Source of the DNA: Pseudomonadota bacterium
GTDB lineage: Bacteria; Pseudomonadota; Gammaproteobacteria; Steroidobacterales; JBCBZW01
Direction of reading: 5' to 3'
Assembly: GCA_039193195.1 (NCBI GenBank)
Contig: JBCCWS010000024.1
Location: 1 to 64,000, forward strand
DNA: 64,000 nucleotides
A program made the translations under genes and the position numbers. Positions 29,316-38,079 of the stretch are shown one piece after another. Positions within the stretch are counted from its first letter, which is position 1. Every line of letters starts with the position of its first letter. Under the pieces are notes generated by a model. It saw only the letters and a program-made list of their open reading frames with translations. It was not told the DNA's origin and did not search any database.

Positions 29316-30941
29316 TTATTCTTCGCCGCCGAACCAGGCGGTTGCCTCGCCCCGTGAAGACTCCAGCCAATCCGACACGCTCTTGGCGCACCGGCGTAGC
29401 GGGTGTTCCGGCGGATCCTCATCCCAGAAGCGTCCGAACCACATCTCGCAGCCGCCGCGAGGGTTGTCCGTGTAGTGCCACTCTTCGTTCTCGCCGCGTA
29501 CGGCGACGCGAGGGCCGAAGGGGTTGGCCACGGCGGCCACCAGGCCGTGGGGCGTAGAAAGCAGGTTCCGGATACCGAGATTGTACCTGTTATCGAAGCC
29601 GACCTTGGTGACGGGCATCCAGTTCTCACCGTCAGCCGTGCGCCACAGGGAGCAGCCACCTTCGTTGTCCACGATGTTCTCGGCACCTACGTGGCCAACC
29701 ACGTTACGAATGCCCGCATTGTAGGTATCGCTGTTCAAGAATCGAACCCAGATCGTAGAGTTCATGGACCCAACATATAGCCAGCCGTCGTGCGCGGTCA
29801 TTGACCAGAAGTAGCCGTTGAACACGTTGCCAAAGCCGGCGGCGACGCCGCTTAGCGGTATCTTCTTGCCCTGATCGGTGTAGCGCGCGCTGCCAATGAT
29901 TAGATCCCAGGTGTGATCCGCATTGATACGAATCACCTCGGAACCGGCGGGTCCGATCTTGTTGTTGAGATCGTTGCCACCATTTTGAATCGCCGTACCG
30001 ATGTAGAGGGCGCCCTTGAACACGTGCATGGTGACGCCGATCTGGTTCTCAGCACCACGGCCGCCGCCCTTGTCTAGCACCTTCTCCCAGCGGTAGGGCG
30101 GTTCGCCCTCACAATCACTCCACCACACCTCGAAGCCATTGTTGTTGAAGGTGGTGGCGTAGAGGCGATCCTGGAACTCGCAGAGCATCAGTACGCCCTG
30201 GTTATCTGGATTGCCGAAGCCTGGCTCGTTCACGGGCACCCAATTGCCGTTGGCAGGATCTCGGCTCTCGTAGATCACCGGGTTCCCGGACACGTTGATC
30301 ACAAACTTGACGTCGAAGCCGCGGGTGCCAGTGGGTGAGGTGAAAAGGCGCCCCTTGAAGGGAATCAGCACTCGGGTCGCGGTGACCGGCAGACCCTCGA
30401 TGATGCCGAATGGGGACACCGGGTGAAACTCCTTGCCGTCCGTGGAGCGCAGCAGCAGCGCGCCCGGAGATCGACTCACCGCCCAGGTCGCCGCGTACAG
30501 CGCGGGCTCGGGATCAGATTCGCCCTGGAAAACGGCCATGCTGCGAAAACCGGTCTCGCGAGCAACCATGCCGAAGTGGCCGCCGATCGCGGGCACCTCC
30601 GGCGCTACGTGCACCATATCCCACACGCCGGTCTTTGGGTCGAAGGCCCATATTTGCGCGCGTCGATCCAAGTCGCGGTAGAGCCCCTCTGCGTCGTCGG
30701 GCCCCTCCACCGGCCACAGGGGCACAGGCATGTTCTTAAAGGTGTGCTGGATCTTGATCATCTGGAAATTCGAGCGCGTGGTTCCGACGTACACGCGATC
30801 TCGATACCAAGCGACCGAGTGGGGGAAACTGTTGTGGCCGTCACCGAACCCGTTCGGCGCGATCATGCGGAACTGATCCAGCCCCAATCCGGGATTGGGC
30901 GCCGGCTCGTAGGGACGCGGCCTAGCGATCACGCTGGCCAC
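29316..30941 (-). CDS. Beta-propeller protein 1 (paralogue of 39956 and 43103), unknown function
   Basis: A 541-residue signal-less protein of repeated short strands ending in LYVGT-like units: RVYVGT, LYAAT, LYATT, GALYIGT, GWLYVGS. This suggests a six- or seven-bladed propeller. Its blocks recur in the two paralogues: GFEVWWSDCEGEPPYRW, NADHTWDLIIGSARYT and RTADGENWMPVTKVGF. No catalytic motif or known family is recognised. GTG at 30941 follows AAGGAG and directly abuts the stop of the coiled-coil gene. With that gene and the methyltransferase it forms a three-gene unit. It could be an enzyme, a scaffold or a lectin-like subunit. Confidence 0.88.
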   Translation of the reverse strand: MASVIARPRPYEPAPNPGLGLDQFRMIAPNGFGDGHNSFPHSVAWYRDRVYVGTTRSNFQMIKIQHTFKNMPVPLWPVEGPDDAEGLYRDLDRRAQIWAFDPKTGVWDMVHVAPEVPAIGGHFGMVARETGFRSMAVFQGESDPEPALYAATWAVSRSPGALLLRSTDGKEFHPVSPFGIIEGLPVTATRVLIPFKGRLFTSPTGTRGFDVKFVINVSGNPVIYESRDPANGNWVPVNEPGFGNPDNQGVLMLCEFQDRLYATTFNNNGFEVWWSDCEGEPPYRWEKVLDKGGGRGAENQIGVTMHVFKGALYIGTAIQNGGNDLNNKIGPAGSEVIRINADHTWDLIIGSARYTDQGKKIPLSGVAAGFGNVFNGYFWSMTAHDGWLYVGSMNSTIWVRFLNSDTYNAGIRNVVGHVGAENIVDNEGGCSLWRTADGENWMPVTKVGFDNRYNLGIRNLLSTPHGLVAAVANPFGPRVAVRGENEEWHYTDNPRGGCEMWFGRFWDEDPPEHPLRRCAKSVSDWLESSRGEATAWFGGEE

Positions 30942-31556
30942 TCAGCTCTCCTTACCATCGGCCGCGGGCAGCTGGGGATGGATGTCCTCGCGCGTACGAG
31001 CACCCTCCCCGGGTTCATCAACGGTGGGACTCAAGGCGGAGCGCTCAGCCTGCTCGAGCATCGCGAGCTCACCCTGGAAGGCGTCAAGCACGCTGTTCAG
31101 CAGCTTCACGCGGTAACTCAGCTCCTTTTTGCGAGCCTTGATTTCGCTCAGCGGTGTGCCGCTGGGTATGAAGTCGATCTCGACGCCAAATTCGACCGGG
31201 TTCTCGAAGAAGTCCTGGATGATCTGCAGCTGGTGGTGGCGCGCCTTGCGCTTATCCACCAAGGTCTTGAGGAAAGCGTTGATCTCCTCGCCTTCATCCC
31301 CGGATTCTCCCACCGGCGGGGCATCCCCGGCCTGAGAATCGCCGGCGCGCGGCGGCGGCGGCGGGGACCCCGAGAGCAGCGGCGAGACCGACGCATCGGG
31401 AGAGATCCGCTCACGCAGGGCGAGCAGACGCAGCTGGCGGGCCTTCTCTTCCTCGCTAAGCTGATCGGCATCTACGGTGTTGAGCCTGCGATTTGTTTCC
31501 AACGGCCTTCTCGATAGATGGTGCGGTGGGTGGCGCCGACGTCGGTCGCCTGTCAC
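30942..31556 (-). CDS. Small coiled-coil / low-complexity protein A
   Basis: Up to 204 residues, with an uncertain start (GTG 31556 or TTG 31502). It has a charged N-terminal helix ending LLALRERISP, a Pro/Gly/Ser-rich spacer (PPPPPRAG), then two helical stretches: INAFLKTLVDKRKARHHQL and LSYRVKLLNSVLDAFQGEL. It abuts the propeller gene. Two other small genes of the cluster (37391 and 58111) share the plan of a LxALRERR-like helix, a low-complexity middle and a C-terminal coiled coil. No enzymatic signature; an adaptor role is a guess. Confidence 0.7.
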   Translation of the reverse strand: MTGDRRRRHPPHHLSRRPLETNRRLNTVDADQLSEEEKARQLRLLALRERISPDASVSPLLSGSPPPPPRAGDSQAGDAPPVGESGDEGEEINAFLKTLVDKRKARHHQLQIIQDFFENPVEFGVEIDFIPSGTPLSEIKARKKELSYRVKLLNSVLDAFQGELAMLEQAERSALSPTVDEPGEGARTREDIHPQLPAADGKES

Positions 31557-31776
31557 CCGGTTGGTTATTCGGTTACTTCCGCAAAACCAATATGATACCG
31601 CGATACGGCAAATGCTTGAGAGTGTGCCCCAGGAGCAACGCCAGTTCCCGGGCGCACCGCACGGTTCTCACCTCTTCGAGGCCTGACACGCAGATCACTC
31701 CCAAGGCGGCGCCGCTCTGGTAAGGTGCCGCGCTTCGACTCCCTGTTAGACGATCGCTGAGACGCCAACGGTTCCC

Positions 31777-32751
31777 ATGTCCTCGCCCGCACCCGACAGC
31801 TCCTCCCTAAACGCTCACGCGGGTGGGGTGCCCCTCAGGCAGGTCGAGCCGCCGCCGCCGCCTCTTTTCATCTTGGGCTCGCCGCGCTCGTTCACTTCTC
31901 TGATCAACGGCATGTTGGGCCAGCACCCCCAAGCCTACGGGATGCCGGAGCTAAACCTGTTCGTGACCGACTCCGTGCGTGATCTGATCGAGGAGTTTGC
32001 CGGCTATCGGCAAATCCAGATTCACGGCCTGATGCGCGTCGTGGCCCAGCTGTACGGCGCTGAACAGAGCCTGGTGTCGGTAGATATGGCCAAGCGCTGG
32101 ATGCTCACGCGCCTCGATCACAGCACCCAGGACGTCTACCTGGAGTTGTGTGAACGGGTCGCGCCCTTGCGAGTCGTGGATAAGAGCCCTGTCTACAGCT
32201 CCAAACCGGAATACCTGGCGCGCCTGATGGAGGCATTCCCTGACGCCTACTTCCTGCATCTACTGCGCCATCCGCGCACCCAGGGCGTTTCGATCATGAA
32301 GATCGCCAAGGGCATGATGGCTATCCTCTCCAACTCCGTGGACTACTCGGCCGATCCACCGGTCGTCGATCCGCAGATCTCCTGGCTGGACGTGCAGCAG
32401 AACATCGTCGAGGCCCTCGCCAACGTGCCGGCGCACCGGCAGATGACACTCCGGGGCGAAGACGTGCTCAACGCCCCCAGCAGCGCCCTGCGTAAAATCT
32501 GCCGCTGGCTCGGACTGCGCACAGATGACGAGGCTCTGGAGGCGATGATGCATCCCGAGGACTCGCCCTACGCCAGCCTCGGCCCGCTCGGTGCCCACCT
32601 TGGAAACGACATCAACTACCTGCGCTCCCCGGCACTGCGCCATGCGCGGATACGCCCGAGTTCCCTCGAGGGCCCATTGCCCTGGCGCCAGGACGATGTG
32701 GGCTTCAGCGATGAGGTGCGGGCGATGGCGGAGCGCTTCGGCTACTCCTAG
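31777..32751 (+). CDS. PAPS-dependent sulfotransferase 1
   Basis: Soluble 324-residue sulfotransferase. The 5'-phosphosulfate loop is LFILGSPRSFTSLI (about residues 29-42), the Lys/Thr variant replaced by Arg-Ser-Phe as in its paralogues. The 3'-phosphate site is LLRHPRTQGVS near residue 165. It shares with the genes at 41313, 42204 and 44658 the block GQHPQAYGMPELNLF and the C-terminal HPEDSPYASLGP. A Pro-rich lead (PPPPP) precedes the fold. It is divergent from the coiled-coil gene over a 220-bp gap in which I see only moderately AT-rich sequence. Confidence 0.88.
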   Translation: MSSPAPDSSSLNAHAGGVPLRQVEPPPPPLFILGSPRSFTSLINGMLGQHPQAYGMPELNLFVTDSVRDLIEEFAGYRQIQIHGLMRVVAQLYGAEQSLVSVDMAKRWMLTRLDHSTQDVYLELCERVAPLRVVDKSPVYSSKPEYLARLMEAFPDAYFLHLLRHPRTQGVSIMKIAKGMMAILSNSVDYSADPPVVDPQISWLDVQQNIVEALANVPAHRQMTLRGEDVLNAPSSALRKICRWLGLRTDDEALEAMMHPEDSPYASLGPLGAHLGNDINYLRSPALRHARIRPSSLEGPLPWRQDDVGFSDEVRAMAERFGYS

Positions 32752-32762
32752 GGCCCGCGCCT

Positions 32763-32780
32763 GCCGCCTCGGCGAGCGGC
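32763..32780. terminator. Weak hairpin between convergent genes
   Basis: GCCGC (32763-32767) pairs with GCGGC (32776-32780) between sulfotransferase 1 and the alpha/beta hydrolase. There is no U tract, so the terminator role is tentative. Confidence 0.25.
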
Positions 32781-32786
32781 ACCGGC

Positions 32787-33851
32787 TCATCGGACCATCA
32801 GGCGCGCTTCTGCACCCCCCTGAAAGAGCGTGCGGGACTGGCGCAAGGACGCCTGATCACCGGCGCGCTCTTTGAGCCAGGCATTCCAAAACTGCAGGGT
32901 GCTCTCCAAGACGAGCTGCGCGATGGCTTCGTCCGATAGGTTCGGTAGGTGCACGGACGCACGATCGAGCCCCCCCATATCGTGGGCGCCCTCCTCGAGG
33001 ACCACCGCGTACTGCCGACCGGCCGGCGCGGCGTGGAAGGGCTCAAGGCGCCATTCCCAAGGTTGCCCATCACGGCCGCGGTCCCGCGTGCCGGTGACGG
33101 TGATCGCGGGCAGGTCCAGCTCATCCCAAGACCCATCCGCGTGCAGTTGACCGCGACCCTGGGGTGAGATCATCACGAGGGCCTTCACCCGCGGATCTCG
33201 GTAGGGGCGTGAGCGACGACCGTCACGGATTACCAAAGCGCCGCCAAGCAGCTGGGCCGTGCTCGCGCCGAAGGAGTGCCCGCCCACCCCGATACGATCG
33301 CGATCGATCAACCCCTTGAGCCCTGCCGTGCGATGCTCGATGTCGATAAGCGAATCGAGAATGAAGGTCACATCACGAGGTCTGTTAGGCCAATCGCCAA
33401 AGGCGCTGGCCGGCGGGCTATCCGCAATCTCCGCCTCCACGGCGAGCCGTGCATCGGAGTGACTAGGTTGGATACACACGTAGCCCCAACTCGCCCAGCA
33501 CTGCGTGAGCAGCTGGTAGTCGTCCTTGCTACCACGTGCACCGTGGGAGAACACGATCAGCGGTTGCGGGTCGCGACCGCCCACGGGAAACGCGATGCGC
33601 ACTTCGATTAGCCGCGCCCTGGCCGCGTCCCACAGATATAGGGAATCGACCGTCTTGACGGGGAAAGGGCCGCCGTGCGGTGGCGATCGCGTGGCCGCCC
33701 GCGGCAGCACGGCCGCCTCTACCAGCGCGCGATGCTCATCGCTCAAGGCGGCGGGGGCCGGTGCGTCCCTCGCACCGACTCGCTGCTTCGCCCGCGGCGC
33801 AGGCTTAGCGGTCGGTGCCCCGCCTAGCAAACGCTTTAGGATTCTCAGCAT
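32787..33851 (-). CDS. Alpha/beta hydrolase, PAF-acetylhydrolase/dienelactone hydrolase-like
   Basis: A 354-residue serine hydrolase. The oxyanion segment is IVFSHGARGSKDDY and the nucleophile elbow is GVGGHSFGAST; EEGAHDMGG may hold the catalytic His. A Lys/Arg/Ala-rich lead of about 60 residues with no typical signal peptide precedes the domain. It lies 80 bases after the exported propeller gene at 33932 and on the same strand. The fold is certain; the substrate, an ester or amide, is not. It may be a bystander rather than part of the biosynthetic cluster. Confidence 0.82.
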   Translation of the reverse strand: MLRILKRLLGGAPTAKPAPRAKQRVGARDAPAPAALSDEHRALVEAAVLPRAATRSPPHGGPFPVKTVDSLYLWDAARARLIEVRIAFPVGGRDPQPLIVFSHGARGSKDDYQLLTQCWASWGYVCIQPSHSDARLAVEAEIADSPPASAFGDWPNRPRDVTFILDSLIDIEHRTAGLKGLIDRDRIGVGGHSFGASTAQLLGGALVIRDGRRSRPYRDPRVKALVMISPQGRGQLHADGSWDELDLPAITVTGTRDRGRDGQPWEWRLEPFHAAPAGRQYAVVLEEGAHDMGGLDRASVHLPNLSDEAIAQLVLESTLQFWNAWLKERAGDQASLRQSRTLFQGGAEARLMVR

Positions 33852-33931
33852 AGGGCGCTCGACGTCTGCCTACGAGTGATCCTCACATCGAGGGTGGGAC
33901 AATGAATGCCCCACCCTCACCGTAGGGGTCT

Positions 33932-36319
33932 TCAAGGTGCGGGGCTGAACACTACGATGTTGTCGCTGCGACCCCAGGACTGCACGACCACGGCGCCATC
34001 CTGACGCACGGTCAGCGCCCGCAGCGTGTTCGGCGACACGCCGGTGGCCCAAGGCGACGTGCTGAGCGTACCCGCAGTGACGTCGATGATGGCTAGCTGC
34101 AGATCGCCTGTTGCCACCTCTTGGACAGCCAAGACGAAACGCCCCTCGCCAGCGGCCGCGCCCAGCGAGCGTGGCAGGTAGTCGGTGCTCTGGAATGCCA
34201 CCTCCGCCGCAGCGCCGGTGTTGCGATACACGGTGATGCCGGTCGCTCCTTCCGCCGCGGTGCCCGCGGGGAGGATCAGGTTACCGTTCAGCACCGGCGT
34301 ATCCTTGGTGGAGATGCCCGTGCTCACCTGCCAACGAATCGCTGGGGCGGCTGGGTTGATTGCGCTCAAGGTGCCGTTGCGCTCCTGGGTGTAGATCACA
34401 TCACCGGCTGGACTGATCACCGGCGCACTTGCCGGTCGTGCCAGGGCGGGCGAGGCGAAGCCCCAACGGCTAGTGAGAGTCACGGTGTTAGGATCGTAGT
34501 CGAACGCCTGCAGGAGTCCCGAGCCAGTACCACGCGTCAGCGACGCGTACACGGTGCCGTCGCTAGACTCCACCGCGATGCCTGAGGAGTAGGCACAGGC
34601 GGCCTCGGCACCGCCGAGCAAGCAGTTTGGCGTAGCCGGGAAGTTGCGGTTCGGCGAGAGCTGCTGCTCACCGAGCACCGTTCCGTCGGCGGGATCCAGG
34701 ATGTAGGCCTGAGCGTTCCACGTGAACATCACCAGGCGGCCGTCCGGCAGGAACTGCGCCCCGCGAGACAGACCGATCACCGCCGTTGACCAGAGCACCG
34801 TACCATCGGGAGCGAACTTCGTGATGGCTTCTTGAGCAGTCACGAAGAAGTTGCCATCGCGATCTACAAGCGCCCCTACCTGGGACAGCTGGGTGCCCGT
34901 CTGAGACTGATCGATGCGGAACTTCTCGGTGCCCGTGTTGGTGTCGAGGGCGATCAGCTCGGTCACGCCCAGGTTGTTGTTGCGGTTGCTGTAGAGCAAG
35001 GTGCCGTCGCTGGCGAGTGACGACCAGGCGAACTGGGCACCCGGCAGGTCGATGGGCTCACCTGCCACCAACGTGTCGCTGATGGCGAAGGGCACGCAGT
35101 TGCAGTTGCGATTGTCACGATTGCTACCCGCCCAAGGGCCACCGTAGCTCACGGGCAGATCGTACTCGAAGCTCGGACCGAGACCGGTGTCGGCGCGGCG
35201 CAGGAAGCGTGTGCCCGGAAAGCCCGCAAGACGCTCAGTGTAGTAAGCGACAGGCCCGCTGGGCAGTAGGTACGGCTCAGGCTCCGAGCGCTGCTCGTCG
35301 GTGAGCGGATCGTCGATGCGGCGGAAGAACGGGGCGTCCGGGTCGATGCCGGCCAGCCAAATCTCGCTTGGGCCAACGGGCTGACCAGGGAAGGTATCGC
35401 CCTGCCCTAGCTCCTCCGCGGCCACCACGGTGACGTAGGATCGGCCGTTTAGGGAGAAGGCCTCCGGCGAGCTCAGCAGCTGCTTATCGCTGGGGATCAC
35501 AAACCGGTTGTACTCGGTCCATACGCCGTCGACGCGGCGATAGACCGCGAGGTCCGTGAAGTTGATCATCAGCACGAACGCGAAATCGTTGAACTCCGGC
35601 GCAAACCAAATGAACGGGTTGATCTTGTTGTTAGGCGAGGAGGTGATGAGCTCACCGTCGCCAGTGGCCAGATCGATCTGCATGACCTGCGTGCGACCGA
35701 TCTGATCCGTGGCCAGGGTGAGCACTGTAGGCTCAGTGCCTAGGAAGCGACCGCCCTCCGCGACCACCGTGGCGCTGCCCTCACTGGCGGGATCGTTCCA
35801 GTCGCGCCAGGACACGACGATCTCGCCATCGGGCTGGATGCGGTTGTAGACCATCCGCGCCGTGCCGCTGAAGCCAGGCTGCGTGCCGTTCGCTCGCAGA
35901 CGGTTATCGCCCTGCTCTAGCAGCTCCGTGGTCCAGACGCTCGGCGCCACGTTACGCGCTACTGCGAGCCACTTCGTCCCCTCTACATCCTTGGTGTAGA
36001 TCAGGACGTCTTCTTCGCCGTAGCTCATGCGCGGGGTGTTGCCCACCTCGCCCACAGATGCGAGCCCCGAATCGACCAGCGTACCGCGGCCGTCCAGGGG
36101 GCTGATGTCGCCGGTGATAGGATCGACTCGGGCGATCCAAAGCTGATTGAAACGGTCTTGCCAGATCATCCGGTTCTCGGACTCGTCGAACTCCGGTGCG
36201 GGGAGGTCGCTAGAGATATCGGAGATGATCTGATCGTCGACGACAAAGTCGGCCAACGCGGGCACGCCTACGGTGATACCCAGGCTAAGGGCGATCGCGG
36301 GCGCGAGGACATTAAGCAT
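33932..36319 (-). CDS. Exported PQQ-like beta-propeller repeat protein
   Basis: About 795 residues from ATG 36319, chosen because it follows GGGAAGG and begins a perfect signal peptide cleaved after VPALA; an ATG 13 codons upstream is open but unlikely. The mature part has PQQ-type blades: NLGVTELIALDTNTGTEKFR, DGTVLWSTAV, AYILDPADGTVLGE, DVIYTQERNGTLSAINPAAP. No metal or quinone ligands can be recognised, so it is probably a binding or structural propeller rather than a dehydrogenase. It is unrelated in motif to the three signal-less propellers of the cluster. Confidence 0.82.
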   Translation of the reverse strand: MLNVLAPAIALSLGITVGVPALADFVVDDQIISDISSDLPAPEFDESENRMIWQDRFNQLWIARVDPITGDISPLDGRGTLVDSGLASVGEVGNTPRMSYGEEDVLIYTKDVEGTKWLAVARNVAPSVWTTELLEQGDNRLRANGTQPGFSGTARMVYNRIQPDGEIVVSWRDWNDPASEGSATVVAEGGRFLGTEPTVLTLATDQIGRTQVMQIDLATGDGELITSSPNNKINPFIWFAPEFNDFAFVLMINFTDLAVYRRVDGVWTEYNRFVIPSDKQLLSSPEAFSLNGRSYVTVVAAEELGQGDTFPGQPVGPSEIWLAGIDPDAPFFRRIDDPLTDEQRSEPEPYLLPSGPVAYYTERLAGFPGTRFLRRADTGLGPSFEYDLPVSYGGPWAGSNRDNRNCNCVPFAISDTLVAGEPIDLPGAQFAWSSLASDGTLLYSNRNNNLGVTELIALDTNTGTEKFRIDQSQTGTQLSQVGALVDRDGNFFVTAQEAITKFAPDGTVLWSTAVIGLSRGAQFLPDGRLVMFTWNAQAYILDPADGTVLGEQQLSPNRNFPATPNCLLGGAEAACAYSSGIAVESSDGTVYASLTRGTGSGLLQAFDYDPNTVTLTSRWGFASPALARPASAPVISPAGDVIYTQERNGTLSAINPAAPAIRWQVSTGISTKDTPVLNGNLILPAGTAAEGATGITVYRNTGAAAEVAFQSTDYLPRSLGAAAGEGRFVLAVQEVATGDLQLAIIDVTAGTLSTSPWATGVSPNTLRALTVRQDGAVVVQSWGRSDNIVVFSPAP

Positions 36320-36704
36320 TGAAGTAGCCTTCCCAGGCTCAGAACCATTCAGTCGCATGGTATTGGGGGTCTCCGTACTTTGAAGGTCCAGTTAGCCGGA
36401 CTCTTGGTTTTGGACCAAGGATTGATCCTGTCGAGGATTGTAGCCTCGCAGAGCGTGAGCCGGGTCACATGGAGATCACAGCCGCCGTAAGCCCTTGTTT
36501 CAAGGCTCCCCACCTGCCAAAAATGTGACGTAATGCCCGATCCATGCGCAGGTGCAGCGTCTTATTGTCCGTTACGGGAGGCCCCGCGGGCGCAGCGGAC
36601 CGGCCGCACAGCCCGAATGCCCGCTTTGCAGGCTCGGCGCTATCGAGGCATCTCACGCCGGTGTAACATCGCGCTCCGTGAACGTGTCCCTGGATGATCT
36701 GGCG
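36320..36704. promoter_or_regulatory. Divergent regulatory gap between the PQQ-propeller and sulfotransferase 2
   Basis: This 385-bp gap should hold promoters for both directions. Two small inverted repeats lie side by side: TTGGT-5-ACCAA at 36404-36418 and GGATTGATCC at 36419-36428, candidate operator sites. No clear pair of -35 and -10 hexamers could be chosen. Frames open through 36552-36704 look non-coding. Confidence 0.35.
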
Positions 36705-37388
36705 ATGCTGCTTTCTGTGCATATTCCGAAAACTGCTGGCACTTCCTTCCGGCAGGCGCTGCAGGCCCAACTCGGCGAGGATCGGGTCGCCCTCACTTAC
36801 CTGGGTCGGGTGATGTGCGGCAACGACTACGTCTGTGGCTTTCAGGGTCGCTCCCTCGAGCACCTGGCCGATGCCGACGCTCAAGCCCTGGTCGATTACT
36901 GCGAGACCAACGGAGTGGCCTGCATCCACGGGCACTACACCCTATTCGCCCTGCGCGATCTGTTCCCGAACGCACGCTGCATCACCTTTTTGCGCGATCC
37001 GCTGAAACGCCTGATCTCTGCCTACAACCACATGTTCGTGACCATGCCTGATCGAGCCGAGCAGCTATCCTTCGAGGACTTCGTACGGATGGAACGGACT
37101 CAGAACGTGTACGAATCTCACGGCGTCTTGGAGTACATCTCTGACTTCGATTTCATCGGCATCACCGAGCAGTACGGTCGCAGCCTCGAACTCCTGCAGA
37201 ACGTGTACCCCGAACTAGGCGTGCTGCGCTTGGAAGAGGCCAATGTGTCTCAGACCAAGCGCTTTACTCGTCAGGACGTGCGCGATGACTTCCTGGACGA
37301 GCTGCGCTCATTGAACGACGGGGACTACGAGATCTACAGCCAGGTGTGCGGCTGGTTTGACGAAGAGTGCGAGCGCCGCGGTCTGTGA
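36705..37388 (+). CDS. Sulfotransferase 2 (Sulfotransfer_2 / carbohydrate type)
   Basis: About 227 residues. It differs from the four other sulfotransferases: the PAPS loop is SVHIPKTAGTSFRQAL right at the N-terminus and the 3' site is TFLRDPLKRLISAYNHM. This is the HIPKTAGT type of chondroitin/heparan and NodH-like enzymes, which sulfate sugars or polyols. ATG 36705 is taken, with GGAT nine bases upstream; GTG 36678 is also possible. The stop is three bases from the next small gene, so the two are coupled. Confidence 0.82.
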   Translation: MLLSVHIPKTAGTSFRQALQAQLGEDRVALTYLGRVMCGNDYVCGFQGRSLEHLADADAQALVDYCETNGVACIHGHYTLFALRDLFPNARCITFLRDPLKRLISAYNHMFVTMPDRAEQLSFEDFVRMERTQNVYESHGVLEYISDFDFIGITEQYGRSLELLQNVYPELGVLRLEEANVSQTKRFTRQDVRDDFLDELRSLNDGDYEIYSQVCGWFDEECERRGL

Positions 37389-37390
37389 CG

Positions 37391-37993
37391 ATGAGCGATA
37401 GCGCACGCATCATGGAAGCCCTGCGTCGACACCAGTCGGCAAACAACAAGAGGACGAACGAGATGAGCAAGAAAAAGGCGCAGGCGCAGGAGACTGCCGC
37501 CGTACAAGAAGACAAGCCGTTGAGCGTCGACGATATCCCCGGCGCGGTCGCCCCGAGCGAAACCCAGGGCGAAGAATCGAATCCGGACAGTGAGAGCGGC
37601 TCACTCCACGATCGCCTCAGCGCCTTTCGCGAGCGCCGCACCGGTGGCGAGGGCAGCGCGGCGATCGCTGGTGCCCGACGCTCCGGCACCGGTCCCCGTC
37701 CGGGGAGTGGCCGCGGGGGCCCGTCCGGTGCACTCTCTGCGCGGCGTGCCGCAGGTGGCGGGGGCGGTCGCGCCGCCCTCCAAGCGCGTCGCGGCGCTGC
37801 CGCCAACGCAGGCGGTGACGACGCCGCGGCGAAGGGCAAGGAGATTCTCAAGCAAGTGATCGCCCGCATGAACACGCAAGGCCAGGACAACAAGCCGCTG
37901 CACAAGGCGCTAAAGGGCGTCGCCCGCGGCTACCAAGCGCTTGAGAACGAGGTGGCTCGCCTACGCGAAGAGCTCGATAGCTACAAGGGCTAA
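37391..37993 (+). CDS. Small low-complexity, Arg/Gly/Ala-rich protein B with C-terminal coiled coil
   Basis: About 200 residues. An N-terminal charged helix and the motif LSAFRERRTG are followed by about 70 residues of Gly/Arg/Ala/Ser low complexity (GTGPRPGSGRGG, RRAAGGGGGRAA). Then come KEILKQVIARM and a coiled coil ALENEVARLREELDSY at the end. The plan matches the small proteins at 30942 and 58111. ATG 37391 is three bases after the sulfotransferase stop; ATG 37463 after AGAGGA is an alternative start. The very basic disordered middle could bind nucleic acid or phosphate-rich partners; no function is known. Confidence 0.68.
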   Translation: MSDSARIMEALRRHQSANNKRTNEMSKKKAQAQETAAVQEDKPLSVDDIPGAVAPSETQGEESNPDSESGSLHDRLSAFRERRTGGEGSAAIAGARRSGTGPRPGSGRGGPSGALSARRAAGGGGGRAALQARRGAAANAGGDDAAAKGKEILKQVIARMNTQGQDNKPLHKALKGVARGYQALENEVARLREELDSYKG

Positions 37994-38000
37994 GACGACG

Positions 38001-38075
38001 GGAACGCGATCGCCCTGATCGCGCTCCCTTTGGAAGACTCGAGGGAGGAGCCGACGGCAACGACCCTCCGAGCAA
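38001..38075. terminator. Back-to-back terminator hairpins between convergent transcripts
   Basis: CGCGATC-5-GATCGCG (38005-38023) is followed by CTCCCTTT and would end the plus-strand transcript of gene B. A second, imperfect stem (CTCGAGGG near 38039 with CCCTCCGAG near 38067) is followed on the minus strand by TCTTCC and would end the long minus-strand operon just past its last gene. Confidence 0.5.
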
Positions 38076-38079
38076 GCCC

